DNA from: Gymnopus androsaceus JB14
Taxonomy: Eukaryota; Basidiomycota; Agaricomycetes; Agaricales; Omphalotaceae
DNA length: 64,000 bases
NCBI GenBank assembly: GCA_009733575.1
Contig: ML769383.1
Location: 558,001-622,000 of the forward strand
Direction of reading: 5' to 3'
Shown in pieces: positions 22,954 to 34,227 of the stretch. The notes under the pieces are model-generated. The model saw nothing but the letters and a program-made list of their open reading frames with translations, ran no database searches and was not told where the DNA came from. The translations under genes were made by a program, and so were the position numbers. The stretch's first letter is position 1, and each line of letters opens with the position of its first letter.

Positions 22954-24297
22954 ATGGACGACGGATATCCTACTCCGACATCGATTTCCCAAAAAGCTAC
23001 AGTTGCTTTACTCGTCCAACCTCCAATTTCCCCTTCTTCCGCGTCGAAGATACCCCAAGGAATTCTCGACAACAATCTACATCTTGGATATCTGGGTAGA
23101 CACCTCCTGCAAGGTCTCCCGGCCAGGTACACCTCTCAAGATGCCTCGCAGTCCTGGCTTCTCTTCTGGTCCCTCCAATCGCTCTCTCTGCTCAAAGTAG
23201 AATTGGACGAAGGGAATAAAAAGAGAGCTTCTGACACCATTCTAGCTATGCAGAATCCCGCAGGAGCCTTTGGCGGCGGACCAGGCCAAGCTCCCCATTT
23301 ACTCCCTACATACGCTGCGATATGCACAATGGGGATCGTCGGTTCTCCTTCCACGTGGTCTCAGATTAATCGTCCATCCTTATACCAGTTCTTCATGTCC
23401 CTCAAAGAACCCGATGGCTCGTTCCGCGTTAGTCAACGTGGAGAAGTCGATGTCAGAGGCGTTTACTGTCTTTTGGCGGTGGCCAAATTACTGGGAATGA
23501 TGACGAGGGAACTGGTGCTAGGGACTAGGGAGTGGGTGAGGAGCTGTCAGACGTATGAAGGAGGGTTTGCTAGTGCGACGATTGGCGTAGGTGAGCAAAG
23601 CGCTCCGCTGGGCGAAGCGCATGGAGGATATACTTTTTGCGCTCTTGCAGCGTGGGTGCTGCTCGAGTCCGAGTTTCCTTCTGATAAGGGCTCGAAATCG
23701 ATCAACCTCAAGTCCCTCCGCCGCTGGCTAGTCAATATGCAGGGTGACGAGGACGAATTGTATGGGTTCCGTGGCCGGACGAATAAGTTGGTCGATGGGT
23801 GTTATTCGTGGTGGGTTGGCGGGTGTTTCAAGCTGTTAGCGGAGCTTGAAGAGCGCAGAGGAATGTCTGGGAAAGATGCGGAAGAGCCAATCTGGAATCC
23901 TGAGGGACTAAAGCAGTATATCCTCTATGCGGCTCAGCATCCCGCAGGAGGGTTGAGGGATAAACCACCCAAGTATGCTCCTTCTCTCCTTCTAATGCTT
24001 ATTGTTACGACTAATAGTTCCTCCAGATCTCCAGATATGTACCACACGTTATACTGTCTCGCCGGACTTTCTGTTGCTCAGTACGCTGCTACCGCCTCTA
24101 CCACCACTAGCACGTCCACCACCTCATCCACATCCACATCACCAACCTTCCGAACCATCGCACAATCCGCGCCATCCCAGACATCAAATGCTCCCCCTTC
24201 TCTAAACGCCACGGACCCGCTATTCAACCTCACCCAGACACATGCAGAGGCGATGATGGCATATTTCAAGAGTGGGGAAGTGGAGGCGTTTCAATAA
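22954..24297 (+). CDS. RAM1: protein farnesyltransferase beta subunit
   Basis: Two exons (22954-23972 and 24027-24297) give 429 aa. The 54-bp intron (GTATGCTCC...CTCCAG) is a multiple of three and stop-free, so the gene looks like one long open frame; removing it restores RDKPPKSPDMYHTLYCL. The start at 22954 (CAAAATGG) is preferred over an in-frame upstream start at 22777, which would add 59 atypical residues. Prenyltransferase repeats are visible: SWLLFWSLQSL, GAFGGGPGQAPHL, EVDVRGVYCLLAV, YEGGFAS, GEAHGGYTFCA, LVDGCYSWWVGGC. DVRGVYC and the later DMYH lie where zinc and peptide ligands sit in this family. It prenylates Ras and mating pheromones. Confidence 0.93.
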   Translation: MDDGYPTPTSISQKATVALLVQPPISPSSASKIPQGILDNNLHLGYLGRHLLQGLPARYTSQDASQSWLLFWSLQSLSLLKVELDEGNKKRASDTILAMQNPAGAFGGGPGQAPHLLPTYAAICTMGIVGSPSTWSQINRPSLYQFFMSLKEPDGSFRVSQRGEVDVRGVYCLLAVAKLLGMMTRELVLGTREWVRSCQTYEGGFASATIGVGEQSAPLGEAHGGYTFCALAAWVLLESEFPSDKGSKSINLKSLRRWLVNMQGDEDELYGFRGRTNKLVDGCYSWWVGGCFKLLAELEERRGMSGKDAEEPIWNPEGLKQYILYAAQHPAGGLRDKPPKYAPSLLLMLIVTTNSSSRSPDMYHTLYCLAGLSVAQYAATASTTTSTSTTSSTSTSPTFRTIAQSAPSQTSNAPPSLNATDPLFNLTQTHAEAMMAYFKSGEVEAFQ

Positions 24298-24538
24298 AAC
24301 ATGTATATGTTATGAACGGATTTGGAACTTGAAACTTGGACTGAGAGAAGCCAAGGACATCTTCTTGTTATACTTGCTTGATTGGTGAATGTTTATGCAT
24401 CAGATACATTCTACTGTACCATGCTTTACATATGGATGGGATCACGGACGCAATGAAATTGCAATGTACATTACATCGATTCTGAACCCTAAGACTACTG
24501 AGATTCTTTTGGGATGCTATCAGAGTCCAATCAACTAG

Positions 24539-25957
24539 TTAAATGAAATCCACCACGTCCAGCATTCCAGTCCTGACTGATACTTCCAAACCCTCTTCTT
24601 TCAGCACCTTCAAAGGTTCCAACTTTTCCAAATCTACCACTGGCATCTGAATTCGTACCATAACCTTCTCTAAAATAGCAAAGTCCTCGTCCTCGTCCTC
24701 GTCATCTGAATCTTCATGTATACTCCATCTCGATCTGATCATCTTTACCAAAGTCGTTTCGTCGCACTCGTTGCGTATGACAAGTAAGATGCATTCCAAG
24801 TTTGGGAGTAGTACGGGATTCGTCTTAACACGAAGACTTTTAATGAACGCGGTTGATAGAGGGCAAATAACGTCTATGGGTGTGCCAGCGCTAGTGATGT
24901 GGGGGTCCTGGATCGAGATGAATGTGAGAGATGGTAGGTTACGAAGTAAGGCAATGAGATCGCTATCCGAAATGGAAATGTCGTGGAGAGTGAGTTGTTC
25001 CAAGGTGGATGAACATTCGTTGATAAAATTGTCCAGCATACCAAAGCTACAATGGACGACTATCTGCTTTTCATCCGGTGAATCGTAATTATCGTCGATA
25101 ATCTGGAGCCCGCTTAAATGAGGGAATGAAAGTGCTTTGAAAAGTTGTTTCAAAGTGTCTGTCTCTGGTCCCTCCGGTTCCAATGACCACAAGATTACAG
25201 CTAGGAATTCCACATTTTGGTGTGTAGTTGACGTATGGAGATGCGGTACATCGATCTCCCAGTAGGGATCTGAATGGATGTCTAGCTCAAGTAAATTTCC
25301 ACAAAGCTCGACCAAGCGCGGAACGTCATGCATCATTGCATCAAGTCCCACTTGTGTGAGTTGGTGCCATGGAATGTCTTGAGTTGGATGAAGGGGATGG
25401 AAGTATTCTCCAGGTAGGTGTTTTAGCTTTGGCATCGATACAAAGCCCAAAAAAAATCCGACATTGCATTCATCGAACTCGAAAAGCTGCAGGGTTTCTA
25501 GCTCCGGACAAGATGAGATAACGGGAGCTCGAAGAATACACAGATCTTCTGGCCGCTGTCCTGTGAGCGAAAGAAACTTCCATCGATGAGCTTGGTATGC
25601 TATAGCTAGGAAAGCAGGATGGTCGAGGATTTTCTGTAACTGGATCGCATCACCTCCATGATCAAAGCGAATATCCAGGGTCAGCGGCTTCTCCTTGGAC
25701 CGTTCGAGAAACAACTGTACGGTTTCAAACCGTGGAATATTACCGTCTGCGTCGAACCATACAGCAATGTGCGCCCAAAGAGAAGGAGCAAACTGGAGAA
25801 CAGATCGCCAGTGCGAACATACCGCACTCAACTGTAGGACTGGGGGTGTCTCATCGCCCTGGATTTTTTGTAACTTCGCCGGTCCAGCGCAGACGAATTC
25901 GAAGATGAGATCCAAGATCTCGTTCGGAACCCACTGAATCGGAGCTGTGCCGTGCAT
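24539..25957 (-). CDS. F-box/LRR protein, copy 4 (intact, 472 aa, inverted)
   Basis: A single exon on the minus strand starting MHGTAPIQWVPNEILDLIFEFVC, then VCSHWRSVLQFAPSLW, the LRR-like body, an acidic DSDDEDEDED run and MLDVVDFI at the end. Its length equals that of the copies at 13396 and 19483. It is the only inverted member and lies beyond RAM1, so the expansion is not purely tandem. Confidence 0.85.
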   Translation of the reverse strand: MHGTAPIQWVPNEILDLIFEFVCAGPAKLQKIQGDETPPVLQLSAVCSHWRSVLQFAPSLWAHIAVWFDADGNIPRFETVQLFLERSKEKPLTLDIRFDHGGDAIQLQKILDHPAFLAIAYQAHRWKFLSLTGQRPEDLCILRAPVISSCPELETLQLFEFDECNVGFFLGFVSMPKLKHLPGEYFHPLHPTQDIPWHQLTQVGLDAMMHDVPRLVELCGNLLELDIHSDPYWEIDVPHLHTSTTHQNVEFLAVILWSLEPEGPETDTLKQLFKALSFPHLSGLQIIDDNYDSPDEKQIVVHCSFGMLDNFINECSSTLEQLTLHDISISDSDLIALLRNLPSLTFISIQDPHITSAGTPIDVICPLSTAFIKSLRVKTNPVLLPNLECILLVIRNECDETTLVKMIRSRWSIHEDSDDEDEDEDFAILEKVMVRIQMPVVDLEKLEPLKVLKEEGLEVSVRTGMLDVVDFI

Positions 25958-26319
25958 GGTATGCGTTGAGAAGCAGGTAAGGTGATGGTGGGCATTAAGC
26001 GCCGGTTACTTGAGTTACTTAATCACAAAGATGGAAACGCAGAAACGCTCGCTATAACTTACAGTAGGAAGTCCTCGGGATAATGCCTGGAGGTACATCG
26101 AGTAATCGTAAAAGTTATTTTTCGTGTTTCAACTATGAGCTCCCCCACGACGAAGCGAAGTAATACTGGCCCACTGACCATGAAACCTCAAGAGGTCCCC
26201 CAAGGTCCCCAAGGTACCACTGACCACCCAGTGCTATGTTGCAAGTAGTTACATCTTTTCCAGCAGTATTCTAATAGCACTACATCGTCGAAATACTACG
26301 GTAATACTCGACTCTCAAG
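25958..26319. other. spacer upstream of F-box copy 4 and downstream of DNMT1
   Basis: No open frame or structure can be supported. A short local repeat of CCCAAGGTCCCCAAGGTACC type occurs near 26190-26220. Confidence 0.4.
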
Positions 26320-29300
26320 TCAGTCGATAATGATCTTGTCGCGATCCTTGTCTTTCCACTGTTTGAACAAAGCTATCTTGATCTCTTCTCCCAGAGCAAG
26401 GGAAAGTTGCCACGGGACCGCGTTCCCGATGCATCGATGCTACAAAGAGAGGACGAATTATTAGCAAACCTCAGAACCGTTTGACGAAGATGTGCATACC
26501 ATCTACAAAGTATAAAGTAAAGTGTTATTAGACGATCTCTTTCTCAGAACAACTGGCACGAGCGACATACCGTGATTACATCGTCTTTGCGGGCAAAGAA
26601 AGAAAAGTGATCCGGAAAACCTTGTGAGCGAGCCAGTTCGCGGACTGTCAAGATGCGGTAGCACTATATAAAGATAGCAGACATGAGTCTTGAGAAATAT
26701 TGAAGCGATTGTACAGACCCATGGGTTGAGGACCGATGACTGCTTTGCCGTAGGACTAATGTTAGTTACAGTCGTCATGAAGTAGCGATCCGGATCCAGT
26801 CGTTTATACATACCTGAAAGGTGTCAGTCATTAGATTGAAAACGAATATTGTATATACTTTTCTTGGAACGGCTCTTCATGGCATTGGCTTCAGGGTTAA
26901 CCGACTGGTACTCTCCAAGATGCAGGGGCAAACCTAGATATGATTGAGCATGAAATAGCAGTTTATTTTTCAACTGATTACTTACTTCTATGATCGGACC
27001 CAGCCGCCAAAGGAACATGTAACACTCTAGTTCAGAACGGGCACGTTAGACTACATAAAGTCTCCGATACAATGGTCAATTACCTCTCAACCGTCTTCGG
27101 AGGGAAAAGACGCGTATAATGTTGTATATTTTGGAGCAATGGCTTGGCACGAGCTCGTAGTTGGAACCTTGAACGAGGAAGACGCTCATACGGATGGTCT
27201 CCTTCCGGTAAGCCCCAGTGAGGAAGATGAATCCGACAAGGAACAGAAGGAATGTTTGCCTTGCGCTGCAATGCTTCCTGTTTCTGTTTTCCAGTCAGAA
27301 TGTTAGGAGAAGGATGTTTCCTGTAATCGTGGCTGTTAATCTGAGCAGTTAAGATTGAATTAGGATGCTTACCAGTCAAATAGACGAAGATCGCCAATGG
27401 CATCGTCAATTGTAACGAAAGGAAATAATGCCCTTCCTCGAGCAGTCTGTATGGGCTCGATCGTTCTTCCATTCTCGAGGTTAATGCGTAGATGAGGCGC
27501 TACACCTTCCAGAGGAAAGTCATGCGTGGGTTGAGGGAGTTCCGGCAGTGGTGTGCCAGGGAGTGATGCGACCAGAAAGAAACGAACACGACCTTGGGGA
27601 GTACCATAGTGACCAGCTTGAATGAGAGAGAACCGAACTTGGTAGCTTAAAAAATTGTGAGCAACAGACAACAACCATGAGGATGGAACAAACCCCATGT
27701 CAATCAAAGCACGAATGAGTAATTTTAATGCTCCTTGCTTAAATCCCCCCTCGATGATATGTTGTGATACTTGCTTCGCCATAAGTCTACAGCTCACGAA
27801 ACCGTAGACATTTTCAAAAACAAGAAGTACGGGCCTCAAAAGATCAACGATACTGAGCAGTGGTAGAATCAGATTTGTCTTTCCATCATTCGCACTTTTG
27901 AACATGTTCTGATTCGAGTGCGGCTGGCTGTAAACGCGCTGTAATGAAGTTCAACTATCGGGACAACGAAATATCGAGAACAAACCAAGGAAAACCAGCA
28001 ACTATGACATCAATGTCTCCAGGTTCAAGAGAAAATTCCACCGGTTCGCCCGTTGTCCTATCCTTGGGCAAATCCTCAGAGTATTTGACACTAGGATTCT
28101 GCTTTGATATCTCTCGCCTTCCAATCTGTCTGACTGCCTCGTTCACACAAATGTTGTGCACTTGTGTCTGAGGCGAGTTCATCCTGCAAGAGGTTATCCT
28201 GTCAGTGCCCTGTTAAAGCATGTACATATCGAGACATACCTGTACGTTTGCGCTGCACTGGGTGCAATCTCAATTGCATGCGCGACGTCGAAATTTGCGC
28301 TACCATCTGACAGCGCCATACCAAATGCACCACCCCCACCAAAAACATCGAGTGCGCGCAGCGGTTTCGTTTGTAAAATGTACTGGTTTAACTGAACAGC
28401 TTCTTCACCACATCTCTCGTAACATTTTCTGCAGATAGAAAGTTGCTTGTGCCTCATGGCTTTCCTAGCTTCCCATGTGTTGTTTTCGAGAGAAGGGAAA
28501 CGAAAGCGAACATAAAAGTGACAATGGGAATGAAGAATCCAGTTTTCAATGTTGGAGGAGCGTTCCTTTGCAACAACAACATAGCAGAGTTGAATGAGCG
28601 AGGTAGCATGAATCCATTCTTGATTTCTTGCTGTCTCTTCAGTACAGAAGAGTTCGCGCTAATGATTCCATAGTCAGACAAAACTGACGATCAAACAACT
28701 GAGGACTCACTTCATCTGCAAACTCATCCTCAGGTAAGATAGCCTTCAAAGATGTGAGGCGACCAAGCTTCCTAACCACAATCACAAGAGGATCATTTGA
28801 ACTTTCTCGTAGCGGGAACTCAAACTTTACAATTTGCCCAATACTACCTGGCCCATCTGTCAGCTCAGACTGGTAGAGAACAAAGTCGGACACATGGTAC
28901 TCGGTTCCATGGAAGGATACTCCCTCGTAATCCTTGAGTGGTTCTGGTTGCTGCATCAGTTTGTGTTCCGCGACCAAATCGCACACAGGGCAATTGTCTG
29001 GCTTTTTCGTAGTGGTGCTACCAGCGTTGAAGAACTCGCGACGAATGGTCGAAAAATGAGCCGTGCGGGGTTCATACTCGGACCTAGATGCAAGAGCATG
29101 AGTAAAAAAAACTATAGGAAAGAAGGAAGGAAGTATACTTACTTGCAGAAGTACTCTCTAAGCGGAATACACTCTGTACTCTCGAACCTCATACTCTTTG
29201 CCTTTCCACCAATATGGCGTTTAGGCTTGAGATAATGGACCTTGACCTTTGCAGCAACGGAATCGAACAGAACCGGTCCACACAAAGCTTGCAGGAAGAG

Positions 29301-31119
29301 CTCTTGAGGGTGAGCAATGTCTCCCATTACGGTAGCATTTCCATGGTTAAACCACTGAATGTGGAGCACTTGTGAGTCGATGTCTATGTTTATGATTCGA
29401 GCAAACCTATGGCATGAGATAGTGAATGAACGAGACATTCGAGAACAACGAAAATGTCGCGCACCAAAAGAAATCCGAAAAGGACTGGTCAGGAGGTATT
29501 GTCGTCGGAGACGGAAGCGACTTTATCTCCTTTTCTTTCTCCTTCCCTCGTCCCTTGCCTTTCGATGGCTCGGTAGGATCATCCCCGATGGGTACCAAGA
29601 CCGTGTCACCGATCTAAAACAAGGAAACGCGTAAAATCAGTACAAGTTGTAGTATTTACAGTAATCTGAGCACCTCATACACCATCACCATCAATGGTGA
29701 TGGCCTTCACCCACTTACTCCCTCGCCAATACTGGTCTTCCTTCCTGTAATTCCACCTCGCCTTTCCATTCTCATGACAATTCTTAACGACATCTCGTAG
29801 CTCCTTCCTCAATTTCTCCAACGTTATTTCCATCGCCGCCTTCTCCTTCCGTCGCTCTTCCGCACTACTCACTTTCCTTGGAGGTCCGACAATGCGTAGG
29901 CCTTCACGAAAATATCGCTGAGCGAGTTGACCGATCTTTGGAGTGACAGTGGTTTGGATTTGATTTTGGAGGACTGCCAAATCAGGGTTGGTGGACCTGC
30001 GATTCAGTGGACTTTTCCCAGTAAGTCCTCGTCGCCTTTGATCAGGAGGTAGAGAGGAATGTGTAGGAAAAGAACGGAGGTACTGATTCTTGATTATTGG
30101 AACATTGAGTAGGGCTGGATGTTTCTTGCAAACATCTTTCACGACGTCGTGGATCACAAATGCCTATTATACATGGGTCTGGTGGTCACATTGTATATTG
30201 TATGAGTACTTACTGCATTCATTAAATCTTCCTTGTTCAATTGCCGATCCAAGAACGCAGGAGCCCTTTCGAGATACTTTTCAAACTTTTCTCGACTAAG
30301 TCTTGAGTCTTCCAAAGCAGAAGCGACAAGCATCTGCGCGATATGATGCGGGAGGTAGAAATGACGAAGAAAGTCCTTGTATTTGAGAGATGGTATCTGT
30401 AGGATATACCATGCGTATCGTGTCTCTATGTACACGGGACTATCAATAGTAAATAAACCCAAAAGAAGAATGTGAGATTAGGGATAACGATACCGCTAGA
30501 AACATGAAAGATAAAGAATGAAGACACGTACGCATATCTTTTGGTATAGTCCAAAGCTACACTTAAGATGGGGCTGAGCAGTAATGGGCTGGATAACATC
30601 AGGTAGATCAGCTTCCTGGCCCTCATCTTCCTCGTTCTCCACAAACGCGGTGACGTTTCCGAAAGCTTTGAATGTACAATCCGCGCCGTCGGGATTTTCG
30701 AACGAAGAGAGCGATATGTACTGGTCTTTGTGATTGGAGTCGTAGATAGTAAAATCCCAGAGGTTGCGAGTGGGTTTGCCCTGGTCTTCGTCGTCTTCGT
30801 CTTCACCAGCAATCGCTAAATCGGCAGATTCCTCGGCAAAATCTGTGGTTGGAAGTTGAAAGTAACACACTGCTCGGAGACAAACAAAATTGTAGCGTTA
30901 GAATATGAAGATATTAGTATCATTACTTACCGGGAGGAAGTTTCGCCTTCTTCGGTGTATGCTCACGCTGTTGATAGTTGGATGATACTGAAAGATCGCA
31001 CAAATATACATAGTACTGACGTCGTTCCCCTTGAACTTTCTCTTTGAAGCCTGAGACCGGGGCGGCGGAGGGGGAGGCGGGAGCGCGCTGGATTTGCACG
31101 GGGATGTAGTGGGTTCCAT
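26320..31119 (-). CDS. DNMT1: DNMT1-type DNA (cytosine-5) methyltransferase
   Basis: A multi-exon gene of about 4.8 kb. Exons 1-2 (31021-31119, 30931-30967) encode MEPTTSPCKSS..., a proline run and KRKFKGND. Then come the replication-foci domain (about 30150-30869; NLWDFTIYDSNHKDQYI, RYAWYILQIPSLKYKDF), a first BAH domain (about 29139-29720; GSKWVKAITIDGDGV, FARIINIDIDSQVLHIQWF) and a second BAH (about 28640-29080; YEGVSFHGTEYHVSDFVLY). The methylase follows: motif I ALDVFGGGGAFGMAL (28360), motif IV GFPCQPH formed across an intron near 27925, motif VI ENV, motif VIII GTPQGRVRF, a target-recognition part, motif IX TVRELARSQGFPDHF and motif X HRCIGNAVP (26440). This is the layout of maintenance methyltransferases. 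Some internal splice sites (around 30430-30530) are uncertain. Confidence 0.92.
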
Positions 31120-31420
31120 CTCTGAAGGAGACGTCGAGTGCGCTAGGACGGTTTCGTTGATGCATGGGCTGATTTGAGTTAACAATTATAACATGAGATG
31201 ATGGTGGGCTGCGAAGAGACGCGAAGGCACGTGCACCTTTCGCGCTCGAAAAATCTCGTGAGTACATGTAAGTAGAGCTCTTAGGATCGATTATCATTAT
31301 CGAAAAAAATTGACTCGCAATGCCCATTACAGATTTTGTTCAATCCCCGTACTGATACAGTATTGGGAAGGCAACGGACCAATTCGTACAAGACTAAATT
31401 CTATCTATTGAGGCCACAGC

Positions 31421-32846
31421 TCATTCTTCGACATTGCACACAGTTAGATGCTGGGCGACGACACCTTCATTTGATGATTAGTACGCGACTAGAGTGAGAG
31501 GCGAGCTTGATTTACCGTGCATAAATATACGGCCTCGTTCGGCGTCATGAACAACTGTTGTAGAACCTGCGCCTACAGTCCCGTTGTTTTCCAACACCTG
31601 ACGGATACAGACAGTCACTATCGCATCTAGTATCACTCAATCGAAAGTCGAACTCACCCTTTGCACTTTGTATTTTTCACCATAGAATGCTCCAGGACCT
31701 GTGTTCATGCTGAAACTCCACGCGCACATCGACGCAGGCTGAGAGGAATTAGAAAGATGGTCCAATAATTCTAGTGCCTTTGGGAACCCTACGAAGACGT
31801 TATGAATACATGAGTAAAGGCAATGTGAAAGCACCCACCAGCAGCCCATATAGCACCATTTTTGTCAATAGAAAGATTGTCGATTGGAGTAGCGCAGTGA
31901 ACCGACTCTTGTAAGATGAGCGACCCATCGTCTTGTTTCTCATACATGATGAGCTGTAGTCCAAGTGTACTGGAGACATAGACTGTATTGTTGGACGCGC
32001 TCGTGATTCCATTGGCGGAATACATCTTCGGGACGACAATCTTGCAACCATGGTCCAGATGGCAATATCCGACTGAAGAAGAGGAGGTAAATAAGCCTCT
32101 CAGTCGACGAGCCTAAAAGCCCAGATGAGACGGAGCACAACAAGAAAAGTGAATTGCTACACACCAATCCCGTTTTACTATTATACGAATTGGTAAAGTA
32201 GAAGGACTTTCCGTCTGGGGAACCTGCAACATCATTGGGAACGATGATAGCAGAATCCTGTACAGACCGCGTGTGGACCAGCGCCTTCGCGCCAGGAGTG
32301 GTCTTGAAAATTTCAATCGAGACGTCGGTTCCAACAACAGAGGGATCCTGGCCGTCCTGGAGTCGGGGTCGGAAGTTGGTGAGGTAGACGAAAAGTTCGT
32401 TATTCGTTGAAGGTACCACGTCCATTCCAACGACAGATAGGCCATGCTTCTTCATGTCAAAACCCTCCAATGTCAGACGAGTTACTTTCGATGTGCTGGG
32501 GTCGAATATAGCAATGTAATCTTCATCTACTTGAGCCTCATAATCGGTCTAAGGAAGGCGCCCATGTGTTGCGATTCGCAATAGACGAACATGCAAGGTA
32601 GAGCAAACCCGTTTCCTGATGCAAAACAATCTCTGTGGCTATATATGAGCAGAAGAAACGGACAGACTAAGGCTACACACTTTCGCAAGCCTGCAATTCT
32701 TCAATTTTTGTACATTTTTCAGTGTTCAGACCGAAATTTCGGCTCTGGTATGAAAGACCAGCTCCAGTAAGCAATGGAGCAAGGAAAAATTGGTGTACCA
32801 CTGCCACAAGGGTAGCGACAACAGAGAAGACGATGTACCAATTCAT
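31421..32846 (-). CDS. paraoxonase/arylesterase-like beta-propeller protein with N-terminal anchor
   Basis: The start MNWYIVFSVVATLVAVV is a hydrophobic signal-anchor, as in paraoxonases, which keep theirs. Exons then read ACETTEIVLHQETGLLYLAC, DEDYIAIFDPSTSKVTRL, IVPNDVAGSPDGKSFYFTNS, SANGITSASNNTVYVSS, TPIDNLSIDKNGAIWAAG and a short last exon VVAQHLTVCNVEE. NDVAGS, NGITSA and DNLSID match the calcium-binding turns of PON/SMP-30 propellers. Introns are about 32100-32165, 31795-31842, 31590-31660 and 31455-31515. One base too many near 32550 breaks the frame between LACSSIANRN and TDYEAQVDEDY. The substrate (lactone or ester) is unknown. It lies 82 bp from the next gene on the same strand. 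Confidence 0.72.
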
Positions 32847-32928
32847 GACAGTTGTAAATAAGAACCAGAGTTGGTGGTTACATGGTAGCAAGTACGTAGG
32901 CGCGCGCCAATCACCGCGTAACCGCGAT

Positions 32929-34068
32929 TTACGGCTTTCTCTCAGTCAACTCTTTCACTGTTTCACGAACTATCTTCCATGATGGACGAGAGACAGGAAA
33001 CGCGTCCGTTAGCCTGAAGAGCATACATGAATGAATATGTACACAACTGAGTGTGTTGAGCCTTACCTTGAGTACAGATCTCCCGCGAGACGCCCCACCG
33101 GACGTAGTTTGCCTGGATCGAGCTCTAATCCATTCTCCGCCAACACAGACTCTTTTACATGAACTTGTTTGATCAGTCCAAGAACAAGAGTGTTCGTGAT
33201 GTCCGAAGTCTTCAAGTCGCGGATGTCGTGCGAGAAGTGCAGCTATAATTACAATCATTGTGTTGAAACAATGCTAGATAAAAAGACTTGCCTTGCATTC
33301 CATGCTTACTAGGCTTTCTTTTACGCGCGGGGGTTTGACTTGTGACTGTTCCCAGATTTAATAGAGAGAAAGACGAAGATGAGGACACTGACACTGGGCT
33401 CCATCGTTAAGCCCGCGACTATCCACTCGTCAACCTCTGCAGGGGCTTCCAATGCTGTAGAGTTAGCAGCTTCGATGAAATGTTCGCTTATGATATTGAC
33501 AGTGAACTCTTTAGTGGTTAAGATGTTTTCTCGTGTATCCTTAGGCCGTCGAGGAGATAAGCTGAAGGAGACACTGAGTAATGGAGGGTTATGTGAAACC
33601 TATGAAGAGTTGATAAGCCTCGGACGTCGGTGAATGCCTTGCTGCTAACCATAGAAAAGTAGCTATATTACAGTGATAGTTCTAGATTCTTGTATTTTGG
33701 TTGATAAGAACGACGTGCCTAAAAGGTGCAAGATTTGGCGTTCCATCTTTAGCAATCGTTGAGATGAACGCGACTGGTCGAGGAATTATGGCAGATGTCA
33801 ACAGACGGTAAGTATCCCTGAACAGTCATCTGGTCAACTGAGTGGAAAAAGCTTTTTCCGCTCACTTGGTACTCGTTTCATCCAAAATCCAAGTCTTGAT
33901 GGGTGACTTTTCGTGTTCCGACTCTGCGAGTGCTCCGTCACCAAGGTTCCATGCAGGAGAAGGAGAAGCAGTCAATTTGAGCGGTTTCGAGCGGTCAAAA
34001 GAGCTATTCCATCGACGGGACGCGACTCCGACAAAGTGGATACATCGTGGTAGCAGTCTAGAAATCAT
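32929..34068 (-). CDS. flavin-reductase-like (DIM6/NTAB-type) FMN-binding protein
   Basis: Six or seven exons. Exon 1 (33866-34068) gives an Arg-rich presequence (MISRLLPRCIHFVGVASRRW), suggesting mitochondria. Then TYRLLTSAIIPRPVAFISTI, SYFSMVSHNPPLLSVSFSL, RENILTTKEFTVNIIS, VKPPRVKESLVSMECK, LGLIKQVHVKES and the end VRETVKELTERKP. The RPVAFIST and NPP...SF blocks are the FMN-binding part of the flavin reductase-like domain, and KPPRVKES is typical. Two introns need GC donors: TTTTA-G|GCACGT near 33720 and GCAAG|GCAAGT near 33290. The function in fungi is unclear. Confidence 0.82.
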
Positions 34069-34227
34069 CGTAGCGCTCGCACGCGCTCACACGCGTATTC
34101 TATGATCTCATATTATTGCTCAGTAAGCACGGTACCAATGGCTCTTCGATGAGAAAGCACCTTTGACTATCTCTCCTATAAAGTAACTACTAACTGCTCT
34201 CTTCTTCCGACTTTACTTACCGAGAAG

